NCBI RefSeq assembly: GCF_900177515.1
Contig: NZ_FXAK01000007.1
Location: forward strand, 186,001 to 250,000
Direction of reading: 5' to 3'
DNA from: Azospirillum oryzae
GTDB taxonomy: Bacteria; Pseudomonadota; Alphaproteobacteria; Azospirillales; Azospirillaceae
Length of the DNA stretch: 64,000 nt
Under the pieces are notes generated by a model. That model was not told the origin of the DNA and ran no database searches. It saw only the letters and a program-made list of their open reading frames with translations. The position numbers and the translations under genes were made by a program. Shown here one piece after another: positions 37,329 through 47,229 of this stretch; positions within the stretch are counted from its first letter, which is position 1; each line of letters starts with the position of its first letter.

Positions 37329-38750
37329 ATGCCGCCAGGTTCCATTCCCGTCCTGCTGATCGAAGACACGCCGTCGCTGGCCCGTGTCTATGCGGAATAC
37401 CTGAAAAAGGAATCCCACACCGTCATCTCGGTGGAGACGGGGGCCGACGCGCTGGCTCAGCTGAACGGCGGCGCGCCGATGGTCGTGCTGCTGGATCTGC
37501 AACTGCCGGACATGAACGGGATGGAGGTGCTGAAGCGCATCGACGCCCAGGCGCTGCCCTGCGCCGTCATCGTCATCACCGCCCACGGCTCGGTGAAGGC
37601 GGCGGTGGAGGCGATGCGCTACGGCGCCTATGATTTCCTGGTGAAGCCCTTCTCCGCCGACCGGCTGGTGGTGACGGTCCGCAACGCGATGGAGCGGCTG
37701 CGGCTGGCCCAACTGGTCGACACCTTCGAGAAGGACCTGAACCGCGCCCGCTACCACGGCTTCATCGGCTCGTCGCTGGCGATGCAGGCGGTCTACCGCA
37801 TCGTCGACAGCGCCGCCTCCTCGCGCGCCACCGTCTTCATCACCGGCGAATCCGGCACCGGCAAGGAGGTCTGCGCCGAGGCGATCCACCGCCAGAGCCA
37901 GCGCGCGGCGCGCCCCTTCATCGCCATCAACTGCGGCGCCATCCCGAAGGATCTCATGGAAAGCGAGATCTTCGGCCATGTGAAGGGCAGCTTCACCGGG
38001 GCGGTGTCCGACCGCGAGGGCGCGGCGGCCCGCGCCGACGGCGGCACCCTGTTCCTGGACGAGATCTGCGAGCTGGCGCCCGACCTGCAGACCAAGCTGC
38101 TGCGCTTCATCCAGACCGGCACCTTCACCCCCGTCGGCGGGTCGAAGCTGGAGAAGGTCGACCTGCGCATCGTCTGCGCCACCAACCGCGATCCCCTGCG
38201 CGAGGTGGAGGAGGGGCGGTTCCGCGAGGACCTGTACTATCGCCTGCACGTCATTCCCATCCACCTGCCGCCGCTGCGCGAGCGCGAGGACGACGTGCTG
38301 GAGATCGCCCGCCATTATCTGGCGGAGTTCGCGAAGGAGGAGAAGAAGGGCTTCACCCGCTTCTCGCCCGAGGCGGAGCATGCCCTGCGCCACTACCACT
38401 GGCCGGGCAACGTCCGCCAATTGCAGAACGTCGTGCGCATCGTCGCGGTGCTGCATGACGGCGACACGGTGACGCCGGAGATGCTGCCGCCGCCGCTCGG
38501 CACGCCGCAGCCGTTGCCGGTCCATGCCGCCGCCGCCGTCGCGCCGGCCGGCGCTCTTTCGGCCCCGCGCCCGCATATCCCGCCCTCCCCGGACTCGATC
38601 AAGCCGCTGTGGGAGGTGGAGAAGGACGCCATCGAGGACGCCATCGCCGCCTGCGACGGCAACATCCCGCGCGCCGCCGCCCTGCTGCAGATCAGCGCCT
38701 CGACGATCTACCGCAAGCGTCTGGCCTGGCAGGCGGAAGGGAAAATCTAA
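37329..38750 (+). CDS. Sigma-54-dependent response regulator, LuxO-like
   Basis: A 473-residue NtrC-family activator: receiver (1-125, phospho-acceptor Asp56 in LLDLQLPD, then ITAHGS and KPF), AAA+ domain (Walker A GESGTGKE, GTLFLDE, ATNRDP) and a C-terminal Fis-type helix-turn-helix (PRAAALLQISASTIYRKRL). The central region follows Vibrio LuxO closely as I recall that protein: GFIGSS.AMQAVYR, DSAASS, LQTKLLRFIQTGTF and WPGNVRQLQNV. The sigma-54 contact loop is GSFTGA, not the usual GAFTGA. LuxO activates small RNA genes in vibrios; whether this one does is unknown. A receiver-Hpt protein is encoded 1.4 kb away and could be part of its phosphorelay. Confidence 0.9.
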   Translation: MPPGSIPVLLIEDTPSLARVYAEYLKKESHTVISVETGADALAQLNGGAPMVVLLDLQLPDMNGMEVLKRIDAQALPCAVIVITAHGSVKAAVEAMRYGAYDFLVKPFSADRLVVTVRNAMERLRLAQLVDTFEKDLNRARYHGFIGSSLAMQAVYRIVDSAASSRATVFITGESGTGKEVCAEAIHRQSQRAARPFIAINCGAIPKDLMESEIFGHVKGSFTGAVSDREGAAARADGGTLFLDEICELAPDLQTKLLRFIQTGTFTPVGGSKLEKVDLRIVCATNRDPLREVEEGRFREDLYYRLHVIPIHLPPLREREDDVLEIARHYLAEFAKEEKKGFTRFSPEAEHALRHYHWPGNVRQLQNVVRIVAVLHDGDTVTPEMLPPPLGTPQPLPVHAAAAVAPAGALSAPRPHIPPSPDSIKPLWEVEKDAIEDAIAACDGNIPRAAALLQISASTIYRKRLAWQAEGKI

Positions 38751-39038
38751 GCCTTTATTTCAGAAAGGATTTCTTGTCGGCTCTCACGGCGCTGCAAGAA
38801 ACGGGCTAATACCCTTCGACAAAGCGTTGCCGCCTTGGTCGTAATTCCACTCCCAAGTCGATCATCGTTTGTCCTATGCCGTGAGATGGAATTGCCCGCA
38901 ACCACAGCATGCGGCTAGCCTCCCCGCACAATGTCTTGGTTCCGCTTGCCCGGCAGGCCTCACGGCGCGGCCGATGCCGGCGATCCCGGACCCATGTGCT
39001 TTGCAAAGACCCGCTTCGCAGTGACTAGGGGGAGGCCC

Positions 39039-39248
39039 ATGACAAACGGCACCGTCAAATGGTTCAACACCACCAAGGGATACGGCTTCATCGCGCCGGA
39101 GGCCGGTTCGAAGGACGTGTTCGTTCACATCACCGCGGTCCAGCGCTCGGGCCTGCATGCCCTGTCGGAAGGCCAGCGCGTCCAGTTCGAGGTCGCCCGC
39201 GGCACCAACGGCAAGGATTCCGCGGTGAACATCAGCGTCGTCGAGTGA
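39039..39248 (+). CDS. Cold-shock protein
   Basis: A 69-residue CspA-family RNA/DNA-binding protein. It starts MTNGTVKWFNTTKGYGFIAP with the RNP1 motif KGYGFI; RNP2 is VFVHI. A strong ribosome site (GGGGGAGG, 39028-39035) precedes the ATG. The 288-bp region upstream contains no other gene and may hold a long regulated leader, as is common for cold-shock mRNAs. Only 15 bp separate it from the convergent receiver-Hpt gene. Confidence 0.96.
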   Translation: MTNGTVKWFNTTKGYGFIAPEAGSKDVFVHITAVQRSGLHALSEGQRVQFEVARGTNGKDSAVNISVVE

Positions 39249-39263
39249 CCCGCCCGACCTGAG

Positions 39264-40124
39264 TCAGACCGGATATCCGGCGGCGCGGTAGGCCGCGATG
39301 GCGTCCCCGGCCAGTTGGGGAATCTCGCCGCGCAGCCTCTCCACCGCGTCCGCCGCCCCGTCTCCCGACTCTTCTCCCCTTGCCCCCTTCGGTTCCGCAA
39401 CGGATGCCCGGCACGCCATCTCCAGCGCGCGGGCGGCGCTGCACAGGGCACGGGCGCCGAAGGTCCCGGCGGTGCTTTTCAGCGTATGCGCCTCGCGCGT
39501 CAGAACGGCGCGGTCGGTCTCCCCGGCGATGCGCGCCACCCGTTCCCGCGTCTCCTCCACGAACTGCCGCAGCACGTCGGCCAGCAGTTCCGCCTCCAGA
39601 TCCTGGGCCAGCTGCGCCAGCACCTCGCGGTCCAGCACCTCGCCCGCCGCCGCCGGCACCGCCGGAGCGCAGGGGCCGAAGCCGGCCGACAGTCCCGGCG
39701 CCGACGACGCCCGCAGCCACTTCTCCACCGTTTCCAGCAGCACCGCCCGGTCCACCGGCTTGGCGACATGGTCGTTCATGCCGGCGTCCTGGCAGCGGAC
39801 ACGGTCGGCCTCGTCGGTGTCGGCGGTCATGGCGACCACCGGCACCCGGCCGGCCGGCCCCGGCAGGTCGCGCAGCAGCCGGGTGGCGGTCAGGCCGTCC
39901 ATTTCCGGCATCGACAGGTCCATGAGGATCAGGTCATAGCCGCCGGCCTGCGCCGCCATCACCGCCTCCAGCCCGTTGTTCGCGGTCTCGGCGCGGTGGC
40001 CGGCCTGGGCCAGGATGGCGGTGACCAGCATCTGGTTCAGCGGACTGTCCTCCACCACCAGAATCCGGCAGGGGACCGGCTGAACATCCGTGGGGAGAAG
40101 CGACGGCGGCGTCCGCTCGGTCAT
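39264..40124 (-). CDS. Receiver-Hpt phosphotransfer protein
   Basis: A 286-residue protein with a receiver (about 15-140) and a C-terminal Hpt domain. The receiver has [14 protein letters not shown], phospho-acceptor in [21 protein letters not shown] and AKPV. The Hpt histidine is in [14 protein letters not shown], a complete HxLK motif. It has no output or kinase domain, so it would shuttle phosphate between other proteins. Start at 40124 (MTERTPPSL) is preferred over 40184. It is convergent with the cold-shock gene and 1 kb from the LuxO-like regulator. The hybrid kinase at 31296 lacks a normal Hpt lysine, so this could be a partner; that is inference. Confidence 0.92.
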   Translation of the reverse strand: MTERTPPSLLPTDVQPVPCRILVVEDSPLNQMLVTAILAQAGHRAETANNGLEAVMAAQAGGYDLILMDLSMPEMDGLTATRLLRDLPGPAGRVPVVAMTADTDEADRVRCQDAGMNDHVAKPVDRAVLLETVEKWLRASSAPGLSAGFGPCAPAVPAAAGEVLDREVLAQLAQDLEAELLADVLRQFVEETRERVARIAGETDRAVLTREAHTLKSTAGTFGARALCSAARALEMACRASVAEPKGARGEESGDGAADAVERLRGEIPQLAGDAIAAYRAAGYPV

Positions 40125-40363
40125 CGGAAGGAGGCTCCACAAGAAAGGAGGGGCCAGTGTAAGGGCGCGGCCTTGCCGCTGCAAAGCCCCGCTCCATCTA
40201 TGCGGACTGTATGCATGGGGGGCCGATTTCGTGGAGACCGGCCGTCCGGCGCTTCAAATCGGCGCGTCCCGCCGGTATGGTGTCGCGCTTGGCCGGCGTC
40301 CGGACCGGATGTGCCGCCCGACCGACAGCAGCTTCCCTTCGACTTCAGGCAGTGCCGCAGACG

Positions 40364-41581
40364 ATGACCAAACTGAACACCTACCGCTCCGGTCCCGACG
40401 AGCGCGGGCATTTCGGAATCTTTGGCGGCCGCTTCGTCGCCGAGACGCTGATGCCCCTGATCCTGGAGGTCGAGAAGGCCTATCGCGAGGCGCGGGCCGA
40501 TCCCGCCTTCGAAGGCGAGATGCGCCAGCAGCTGAAGCAGTATGTCGGCCGGCCCAACCCGCTCTATTACGCCGAGCGTCTGACCGAACAGCTGGGCGGC
40601 GCCAAGATCTACTTCAAGCGCGAGGAGCTGAACCACACCGGCGCGCACAAGATCAACAACTGCATCGGCCAGATCCTGCTGGCCCGGCGGATGGGCAAGA
40701 CCCGCATCATCGCCGAGACGGGCGCCGGCCAGCATGGCGTGGCGACCGCGACGGTCTGCGCGCTCTACAACATGCCCTGCGTCATCTACATGGGCGAGAC
40801 CGACATCGCCCGCCAGCAGCCCAACGTCTTCCGCATGAAGCTGCTGGGCGCCGAGGTCCGCCCGGTGACCTCGGGCAGCGGCACGCTGAAGGACGCGATG
40901 AACGAGGCGCTGCGCGACTGGGTCACCAACGTCGCCGACACCTTCTACATCATCGGCACCGCCGCCGGCCCGCACCCCTATCCCGCCATGGTCCGCGACT
41001 TCCAGTCGGTGATCGGCGACGAGGTGCGGACCCAGATGCAGGAGCTGGAAGGCCGCCTGCCCGACAGCCTGGTCGCCTGCGTCGGCGGCGGGTCGAACGC
41101 CATCGGCCTGTTCCATCCCTTCCTCGACGATCCGTCGGTGCAGATGGTCGGCGTCGAGGCCGCCGGCCGCGGCATCGAGAAGGGGCCGCTCGACCATGCC
41201 GCCTCGATCAACGGCGGGCGTCCGGGCGTGCTGCACGGCAACCGCACCTATCTGCTGCAGGACGAGGACGGCCAGATCCTGGAAGGCCACTCGATCTCCG
41301 CCGGTCTCGACTATCCCGGCATCGGGCCGGAGCACAGCTGGCTGCACGACGTCGGCCGCGTCGAATACGCCTACGCCACCGACCAGGAGGCGCTGGACGC
41401 CTTCCAGCTCTGCGCCCGCACGGAGGGCATCATCCCGGCGCTGGAATCCGCCCACGGCCTTGCCGAGGTGATCAAGCGCGCACCGAAACTGCCCAAGGAC
41501 CACCTGATGGTGCTGTGCCTGTCGGGCCGCGGCGACAAGGACATCTTCTCCGTCGCCAAGCATCTGGGAGTGGAACTGTGA
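40364..41581 (+). CDS. trpB: Tryptophan synthase beta chain
   Basis: The 405-residue PLP enzyme that joins indole and serine to make tryptophan. The PLP lysine lies in the HKINNC segment ([16 protein letters not shown]), [10 protein letters not shown] is the catalytic region and GGGSNAIG binds the PLP phosphate. Its stop overlaps the trpA GTG start by 4 bases (GTGA), which fits coupled synthesis of the two subunits. The order trpB-trpA-accD-folC is common in alphaproteobacteria. No trpF is seen upstream in this window. Confidence 0.98.
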   Translation: MTKLNTYRSGPDERGHFGIFGGRFVAETLMPLILEVEKAYREARADPAFEGEMRQQLKQYVGRPNPLYYAERLTEQLGGAKIYFKREELNHTGAHKINNCIGQILLARRMGKTRIIAETGAGQHGVATATVCALYNMPCVIYMGETDIARQQPNVFRMKLLGAEVRPVTSGSGTLKDAMNEALRDWVTNVADTFYIIGTAAGPHPYPAMVRDFQSVIGDEVRTQMQELEGRLPDSLVACVGGGSNAIGLFHPFLDDPSVQMVGVEAAGRGIEKGPLDHAASINGGRPGVLHGNRTYLLQDEDGQILEGHSISAGLDYPGIGPEHSWLHDVGRVEYAYATDQEALDAFQLCARTEGIIPALESAHGLAEVIKRAPKLPKDHLMVLCLSGRGDKDIFSVAKHLGVEL

Positions 41582-42423
41582 GTGCCGACATTTTGGCCGA
41601 TGGCCGCATCGCCCGCCGTTTTGCCGCGCTGAAGGCGGAGGGACGCGCCGGTCTGGTCACCTTCATCACCGCCGGCGACCCCGATCCCGCCGTGTCGCAG
41701 GCGGTGCTGAACGGCCTGCCGGCCGCCGGCGCCGACCTGATCGAGCTGGGCATGCCCTTCACCGATCCGATGGCCGACGGCCCGGCGATCCAGGCCTCCT
41801 CGCTGCGCGCGCTGAAGGCCGGGATGACGGTGCGCAAGACGCTGGAGATGGTGCGCGGCTTCCGCAAGCTGGACGCCGACACCCCGATCATCCTGATGGG
41901 CTATTTCAACCCGATCCATGCCTATGGGGTGGAGCCCTTCCTGGCGGCCGCGCGCGAGGCCGGGGTGGACGGCCTGATCGTCGTCGACCTGCCGCCGGAA
42001 GAGGACGAGGAGCTGTGCATCCCGGCGCTGAAGGCCGGCGTCAGCTTCGTCCGCCTGACGACGCCGACCACCGACGAGGCGCGCATGCCGGCCGTGATGC
42101 GCAACACCTCCGGTTTCGTCTATTACGTGTCGATCGCCGGAATCACCGGCACCGCCAGCGCGTCGAACACCGCCATCGACGCGGCGGTCGCCCGGCTGAA
42201 GCGCCACACCGACCTGCCGGTCGCCGTCGGCTTCGGCATCAAGACGCCGGATCAGGCCGCCGAGGTCGCCCGCGTCGCCGACGCCGCCGTGGTCGGCTCC
42301 GCCATCGTGACCCGTCTGGCCGACGGGCTGGACGCGTCCGGTGGTGTCAAGCCGGGGACGGTCGAGGATGTGCTGGGCTTCGTCGGCGAACTGGCCAAGG
42401 GCGTGCGCGCGGCGCGGGGCTGA
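41578..42423 (+). CDS. trpA: Tryptophan synthase alpha chain
   Basis: The 281-residue TIM-barrel subunit that splits indole-3-glycerol phosphate and passes indole to TrpB. Key features are [16 protein letters not shown] (catalytic acids), [18 protein letters not shown] and VGFGIKTP. The GTG at 41578 gives the usual start ([10 protein letters not shown]) and overlaps the trpB stop. The residues immediately after are continuous with the family. Confidence 0.97.
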   Translation: MSADILADGRIARRFAALKAEGRAGLVTFITAGDPDPAVSQAVLNGLPAAGADLIELGMPFTDPMADGPAIQASSLRALKAGMTVRKTLEMVRGFRKLDADTPIILMGYFNPIHAYGVEPFLAAAREAGVDGLIVVDLPPEEDEELCIPALKAGVSFVRLTTPTTDEARMPAVMRNTSGFVYYVSIAGITGTASASNTAIDAAVARLKRHTDLPVAVGFGIKTPDQAAEVARVADAAVVGSAIVTRLADGLDASGGVKPGTVEDVLGFVGELAKGVRAARG

Positions 42424-42578
42424 GGGACGGACGGTTTACAACGGCGGCAAACCGCTTTACGACACCTGCAACACGATCGCTCATGGCGACGAACGGCTGA
42501 AGAGCCCGGTGCGGCACGGACCCGATGTCCAGCCGGCGCCGGGCTTCGGCGTACCGCCATGTCGTTGAAAGGCGTTCC

Positions 42579-43583
42579 ATGAACTGGCTTACCAACTACG
42601 TCCGTCCCAAGATCCGCGCGCTCTACGCCCGCAAGGAAGTGCCCGACAACCTCTGGCACAAGTGCCCGAGCTGCGAGTCGATGCTGTTCCACCGCGAGCT
42701 GGAAGAGAACCTGCACGTCTGCCAGCATTGCGGCTTCCACATGCGGCTCGACCCGGTCAAGCGGCTGGAGTCGATGTTCGACGACGGCGCCTATGAGGGT
42801 GTCGAGCTGCCGAAGTCGGTCGCCGACCCGCTGAAGTTCCGCGATCAGAAGCGCTACACCGACCGTCTGAAGGAGGCCCAGACCAAGACCGGCCGCACCG
42901 ACGCCATCGTGGTGGGCGAGGGCCGCATCGGCGGCCATGCCGCCGTGGTCGCCGCCTTCGACTTCGGCTTCATGGGCGGGTCGATGGGCATCGCCGTCGG
43001 CGAAGGGCTGCTGACCGCCGCCCGTCTGGCGGTGGCGAAGAACGCGCCGCTGATCGTCGTGCCCGCTTCGGGCGGGGCGCGCATGCAGGAAGGCATCCTG
43101 TCGCTGATGCAGATGCCGCGCACCACCATTGCGGTGGAGATGGTCAAGGAAGCCGGCCTGCCCTACATCGTCGTGCTGACCGATCCGACCACCGGCGGCG
43201 TCACCGCCAGCTTCGCCATGCTGGGCGACATCCACATCGCCGAGAAGGGTGCGCAGATCGGCTTCGCCGGCGCCCGCGTGATCGAGAGCACGATCCGCGA
43301 GACCCTGCCGGAAGGCTTCCAGCGTTCCGAGTACCTGATGGAGCACGGCATGGTCGACATGGTCGTCCACCGCCGCGACCTGCGTCCGACGCTGGTCCGC
43401 ACCATCGGCCTGCTGATGACGCCGCGCCTCGACGCGGTGGCGGAGGACATCGACCTGTCCGCCGCCCAGGCGGCCGACGGCGAGCCGGCCCAGCTCCCCG
43501 CGCAGCCGACGGCGGCCCAACCGGTCGCGACGCAGCCTGCCGCCGCCCAGCCGGCGGCTCCCGTCCAGGCCGGCGACGACTGA
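42579..43583 (+). CDS. accD: Acetyl-CoA carboxylase carboxyltransferase subunit beta
   Basis: The 334-residue carboxyltransferase subunit for malonyl-CoA synthesis. An N-terminal zinc ribbon has Cys29, Cys32, Cys48 and Cys51; the crotonase-like core includes [13 protein letters not shown] and [16 protein letters not shown]. The C-terminal 40 or so residues are a low-complexity Ala/Gln/Pro tail not needed by the family fold. It sits between trpA and folC, with a 155-bp gap after trpA. Confidence 0.96.
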   Translation: MNWLTNYVRPKIRALYARKEVPDNLWHKCPSCESMLFHRELEENLHVCQHCGFHMRLDPVKRLESMFDDGAYEGVELPKSVADPLKFRDQKRYTDRLKEAQTKTGRTDAIVVGEGRIGGHAAVVAAFDFGFMGGSMGIAVGEGLLTAARLAVAKNAPLIVVPASGGARMQEGILSLMQMPRTTIAVEMVKEAGLPYIVVLTDPTTGGVTASFAMLGDIHIAEKGAQIGFAGARVIESTIRETLPEGFQRSEYLMEHGMVDMVVHRRDLRPTLVRTIGLLMTPRLDAVAEDIDLSAAQAADGEPAQLPAQPTAAQPVATQPAAAQPAAPVQAGDD

Positions 43584-43617
43584 CCGGCACCCCCTGCCCA
43601 TCCGACCAGAGACGATC

Positions 43618-44979
43618 ATGACCGACGCCGCCCTTCCGCTCGCCAACCCGCCTGCCGGGCCGGCTGCGACCCGTTCCGACCCGGTGCTGGACCGGCTGAA
43701 GGGGCTTCATCCCAAGGTCATCGACCTGTCTCTGGACCGGGTGCACCGTCTGCTGGCGGCGCTGGACCATCCGGAGCGCAAGCTGCCGCCGGTGGTCCAT
43801 GTCGCCGGCACCAACGGCAAGGGATCGACCGTCGCCTTCCTGCGCGCGATGCTGGAGGCGGCCGGCCACCGCGTCCATGTCTACACCTCGCCGCACCTCG
43901 TCCGCTTCCACGAGCGCATCCGCCTGGCCGGCCGGCTGATCGACGACGACCATCTGGCCGCCCTGCTGGAGGAATGCGAGGTTGCCAACGCCGGCAATCC
44001 GATCACCTTCTTCGAGGTGACGACGGTCGCCGCCTTCCTCGCCTTCTCCCGGGTGCCGGCCGACGTGGTCCTGCTGGAAACCGGGCTGGGCGGGCGGTTG
44101 GACGCCACCAACGTGGTGGACAAGCCGGCGGTGACGGCGGTCACCCGCATCTCCTACGACCACCGCCAGTTCCTGGGCGAATCGCTGCTGGAGATCGGCA
44201 GCGAGAAGGCTGGCATCTTCAAGCCCCACGTCCCGGTGGTGCTGGCCCCGCAGCCGGAAGCCGACGCGCTGAGGGTGCTGAAGCTGCGCGCCAACGCCAT
44301 CGCCGCACCGATCCAGAGCTGGTCGGTGGAGGAGCGTCCGGACGGCTTCCGCTTCGAGAGCGCGAAGCGCAAGCTCGACCTGCCGATGCCGGGGCTGGCC
44401 GGCGTCCACCAGATCACCAACGCCGGCGTCGCCATCGCCTGCCTCGACCATCTGCCGCTGGCGGTGGACGACGACGCGGTGCGCCGGGGCCTCGCCACCG
44501 TCGAATGGCCGGGGCGCCTGCAGCGCCTGACCCGCGGCCCGCTGGCCGCGAGCCTGCCGCCGGGCTGGGAACTGTGGCTGGACGGCGGCCACAACGATTC
44601 CGCCGGCGAGGTTCTGGCCCGTCAGGCGGTCGACTGGTCGCGCGGCCAGCAGTCCAACGAAGGATCGGACGGCGGCCCGGCCCTGCCGCTTCTGCTGATC
44701 TACGGCATGCTGTCCAGCAAGGACCCGTTCGAGTTCCTGGGCCCGCTGGCTCCCTTCACCCATGCCCTGCGCGCGGTGGCGATCCCGGGCGAGGAGGCCA
44801 GCTTCACCGCCGAGGAATCCTGCGAGACCGCCAAGCTCTGCGGCATTCGCGACCACGGCGCCGCGGACAGTGTGGGCGCCGCCCTAGCCGATCTGGTGGC
44901 GGGCCGTAGTGGTCCGGCGCGTGTGCTGATCTGCGGTTCGCTCTACCTCGCCGGTTCGGTGCTGGCGGAGAACGGCTGA
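43618..44979 (+). CDS. folC: Bifunctional folylpolyglutamate synthase/dihydrofolate synthase
   Basis: A 453-residue Mur-ligase-type enzyme that adds glutamate to dihydropteroate or folate. The ATP loop is HVAGTNGKGSTVAFLRAML, with TSPHLVRFHERI, ETGLGGRLDATN and the C-terminal LWLDGGHNDSAG. Start at 43618 follows accD by 34 bp. It is the last gene in the trpBA-accD-folC set before the mrr gene. Confidence 0.95.
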   Translation: MTDAALPLANPPAGPAATRSDPVLDRLKGLHPKVIDLSLDRVHRLLAALDHPERKLPPVVHVAGTNGKGSTVAFLRAMLEAAGHRVHVYTSPHLVRFHERIRLAGRLIDDDHLAALLEECEVANAGNPITFFEVTTVAAFLAFSRVPADVVLLETGLGGRLDATNVVDKPAVTAVTRISYDHRQFLGESLLEIGSEKAGIFKPHVPVVLAPQPEADALRVLKLRANAIAAPIQSWSVEERPDGFRFESAKRKLDLPMPGLAGVHQITNAGVAIACLDHLPLAVDDDAVRRGLATVEWPGRLQRLTRGPLAASLPPGWELWLDGGHNDSAGEVLARQAVDWSRGQQSNEGSDGGPALPLLLIYGMLSSKDPFEFLGPLAPFTHALRAVAIPGEEASFTAEESCETAKLCGIRDHGAADSVGAALADLVAGRSGPARVLICGSLYLAGSVLAENG

Positions 44980-45074
44980 TCATCCCCACGTCTGGGATTG
45001 CTTCTCGCAGAGTGTACGCGATCTGGTAAAGTGGCCCGATCTTTATGCACCTCCGAAGCGATCCCGGACCAGTG

Positions 45075-46001
45075 ATGGCTATTCCTGATTTCCAGACTCT
45101 GATGCTGCCTGTGCTGAAAACCGCTGTCGATGGCGGCGAGGTCCGCATCGGCGATGTGGTGGACCGGCTTGCCGATACGTTCAGCTTGACCGACGAGGAG
45201 CGAGCCCACCTTTTGCCCTCGGGACGGCAAACGACCTTTGCGAACCGGGTCCATTGGGCGAAGAGCTATCTCAGCAAGGCCGGGTTGGTGGAGTTGACGC
45301 GGCGGGCGCATTTCCGCATCACCCCAGCGGGACGCGACGTGCTGAGGGCACCGCCTGAGCGGATTACCATTCGTTTTCTTGAGCAATTTCCTAGCTTCAA
45401 GGGCTTCCGCGACGGTGAAACCGAGATAGCTGACGCTTCGGGTGTTGCCGAGGTGGTGCTGCCGGTCACTGAGAGTCCTCTGACCCCCGATGAGGTGATG
45501 CGACAGGCATACCTGCGTATTGAAGCGTCTTTGGCAGAAGAAATCCTCCAAAGGGTTCGCTCAGGAACGCCAGCATTCTTTGAGAAGACTGTCGTCCGCC
45601 TCTTGGTCACTATGGGCTATGGGGGGTCTGTGACGGATCTCGACAAGGCACTGGTCGGCAAGTCCGGTGATGACGGGGTCGATGGCGTCATCGACCAGGA
45701 TCCGCTGGGGCTGGATCGCGTTTATGTCCAAGCCAAAAGGTACGCTGACGGCAACACCGTCGGAGCGGGAGCGATTCGCGACTTCTTTGGAAGCCTGAAC
45801 CTGTTCAAGGCAACCAAGGGATTGTTCGTCACCACCTCCGCCTTTACTGCGTCGGCCCGGGAGACGGCAGACCGGCTTGGCACCCGCATCGTGCTGATCG
45901 ACGGCATCCAACTCGCCAAGTTGATGATCCGCCACGGGGTTGGGTGCAGGATCGAGGAGACCATGCATATCAAGAGGGTGGACGAAGATTTCTTCGAGTA
46001 G
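45075..46001 (+). CDS. mrr: Mrr-type restriction endonuclease
   Basis: A 308-residue type IV-like restriction enzyme. The N-terminal half is a winged-helix DNA-binding region (FANRVHWAKSYLSKAGLVE, then FRITPAGRDVL). The C-terminal nuclease has the PD-(D/E)xK-type core: DGVDGVIDQDPLGLD, then VYVQAKRY (Gln-x-Lys), and LFVTTSAFTASA. Mrr enzymes cut modified DNA. The ATG at 45075 (MAIPDFQTLMLPVLK) is the family start; 45045 adds ten residues. It stands alone between folC and tRNA-Ala, with visibly lower GC than its neighbours, which fits acquisition by transfer. Confidence 0.9.
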   Translation: MAIPDFQTLMLPVLKTAVDGGEVRIGDVVDRLADTFSLTDEERAHLLPSGRQTTFANRVHWAKSYLSKAGLVELTRRAHFRITPAGRDVLRAPPERITIRFLEQFPSFKGFRDGETEIADASGVAEVVLPVTESPLTPDEVMRQAYLRIEASLAEEILQRVRSGTPAFFEKTVVRLLVTMGYGGSVTDLDKALVGKSGDDGVDGVIDQDPLGLDRVYVQAKRYADGNTVGAGAIRDFFGSLNLFKATKGLFVTTSAFTASARETADRLGTRIVLIDGIQLAKLMIRHGVGCRIEETMHIKRVDEDFFE

Positions 46002-46169
46002 CAATGGGACCGGAACCACCGGGAGGCTATAGGCTTCGTCTACAAGGTTCCTCGACGAGTTGCCTTCAAATTCATATTTTGCAGGCAACCAGGGAGAGGG
46101 GCAATGCCGGGCTTCCTGGAGGGCCATGGGCGATCGGCAAAACCTGCCGCCGGCCTGACGCCCAAACAC

Positions 46170-46206
46170 AAAAAAGCGGGCCAGATGCCTTCCCGGCAAC
46201 GCCCGC
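46170..46206 (-). terminator. Terminator after tRNA-Ala
   Basis: On the minus strand GCGGGC pairs with GCCCGC (46176-46206 span) and is followed by six T residues (46170-46175 read as T on that strand). It lies about 50 bp past the tRNA 3' end. Confidence 0.65.
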
Positions 46207-46253
46207 GGACGATCCATCGAGTTGTCTCACCCTTCCGGGAAAGAAGGGTAAAA

Positions 46254-46329
46254 TGGTGGAGCCGAGGAGGATCGAACTCCCGACCTACGCATTGCGAACG
46301 CGTCGCTCTCCCAGCTGAGCTACGGCCCC
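46254..46329 (-). tRNA. tRNA-Ala, anticodon CGC
   Basis: A complete 76-nt cloverleaf with encoded CCA. Acceptor GGGGCCG pairs with CGGCTCC (one G-U), the D stem is GCTC/GAGC, and the anticodon stem ACGCG/TGCGT encloses loop TTCGCAA, giving anticodon CGC (Ala, GCG codons). The T arm loop is TTCGATC. A TTGACA promoter lies upstream and a hairpin terminator downstream. Confidence 0.96.
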
Positions 46330-46371
46330 ACACTCACACCGTGGCGTCTTCGTCGCCCCGGCGTGGCGCGG

Positions 46372-46400
46372 ATATTGTCCATCACGGGGGGTGCTGTCAA
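46372..46400 (-). promoter_or_regulatory. Promoter for tRNA-Ala
   Basis: On the minus strand a perfect TTGACA (46395-46400) is followed after 17 bp by CAATAT (46372-46377), giving a predicted leader of about 35 nt to the tRNA. Confidence 0.6.
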
Positions 46401-46599
46401 GCGCTTGATTCAGAAAAAATGAAGTGGGCGCGGGAGGGCGTAGGACGGCCGATCCGCCGCAGGCCGCTCGGCCGATCTGCGGGCCGCCGTACTGGACAGG
46501 TCTCCGCGCTTATGCTTAGGGTGCCCGGAAAAGGCTGGCGCCCGCAGCGCAACGCTCTGCGCGCGGCCGTCGCAAAAACCGCACTGGAGCTGGCCCGGC

Positions 46600-46884
46600 A
46601 TGATCGCGCTGTATTTGCTCATCAACACCATCCTGGACCTGTTCTTCTGGGTCCTGATCCTGTCGGCGATCCTCAGCTGGCTGGTGGCTTTCAACGTGGT
46701 GAACACGCGCAACCGCGCGGTCTATCTGATCGGCGATTTCCTGTACCGCATCACCGAGCCGGTGCTGCGCCCGATCCGCCGCGTCCTGCCCAACATGGGT
46801 GGGCTGGACCTGTCGCCGATCGTCGTGCTACTGGCGATCTCCTTCATCCAGAACCTGATGGCGCAATACTGGCCGCGCTTCTGA
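46600..46884 (+). CDS. YggT-family inner-membrane protein
   Basis: A 94-residue protein with two hydrophobic membrane segments (LINTILDLFFWVLILSAIL near 7-25 and SPIVVLLAISFIQNLM near 72-87) and the signature RITEPVLRPIRRVLPNMGGLD between them. Family members are linked to membrane or osmotic functions but lack a firm biochemical role. Its stop is 2 bp before the GTG of the DUF167 gene, and YggT-DUF167 is a common pair. Confidence 0.92.
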   Translation: MIALYLLINTILDLFFWVLILSAILSWLVAFNVVNTRNRAVYLIGDFLYRITEPVLRPIRRVLPNMGGLDLSPIVVLLAISFIQNLMAQYWPRF

Positions 46885-46886
46885 CC

Positions 46887-47228
46887 GTGGCGTCCTCCTC
46901 CCCCATCGAGGCGGTCGCCGACGGCCTGCGCATCGCCCTCCGGGTGACACCCAAGGCGTCGCGCAACGCGGTGACCGGGACGGCCGACACCGCCGGCGGG
47001 GGGAGGGTCCTGAAACTGGCGGTCACGGCGGTGCCGGAAAACGGCAAAGCCAACGAGGCCGTCATAAAACTGTTGTCGAAGGCATGGAAACTGCCCAAGA
47101 CCAGCCTGACGGTGGTGGCCGGCGCCACCGACCGGAACAAGATTCTGCATGTGGCGGGCGACCCGGCGGCATTGCTGGCCCGGCTGTCGCCCCTGATCGA
47201 CGATGTGGGTAGCGAGGGTGGAGAGTAG
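46887..47228 (+). CDS. DUF167 (YggU-like) protein
   Basis: A 113-residue protein of the YggU group, with [12 protein letters not shown] and [22 protein letters not shown], the two family hallmarks. Function unknown. The GTG at 46887 is the likely start because it follows the yggT stop after 2 bp and no nearer ATG is in frame. Ends 1 bp before folD, so yggT, this gene and folD are probably co-transcribed. Confidence 0.9.
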   Translation: MASSSPIEAVADGLRIALRVTPKASRNAVTGTADTAGGGRVLKLAVTAVPENGKANEAVIKLLSKAWKLPKTSLTVVAGATDRNKILHVAGDPAALLARLSPLIDDVGSEGGE

Positions 47229-47229
47229 C

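Noticed and set aside
46230..46253. Hairpin ACCCTT/AAGGGT directly after tRNA-Ala as terminator
   Set aside because: On the tRNA strand the T-run comes before, not after, the stem; the hairpin at 46170-46206 with six T residues is a better terminator.
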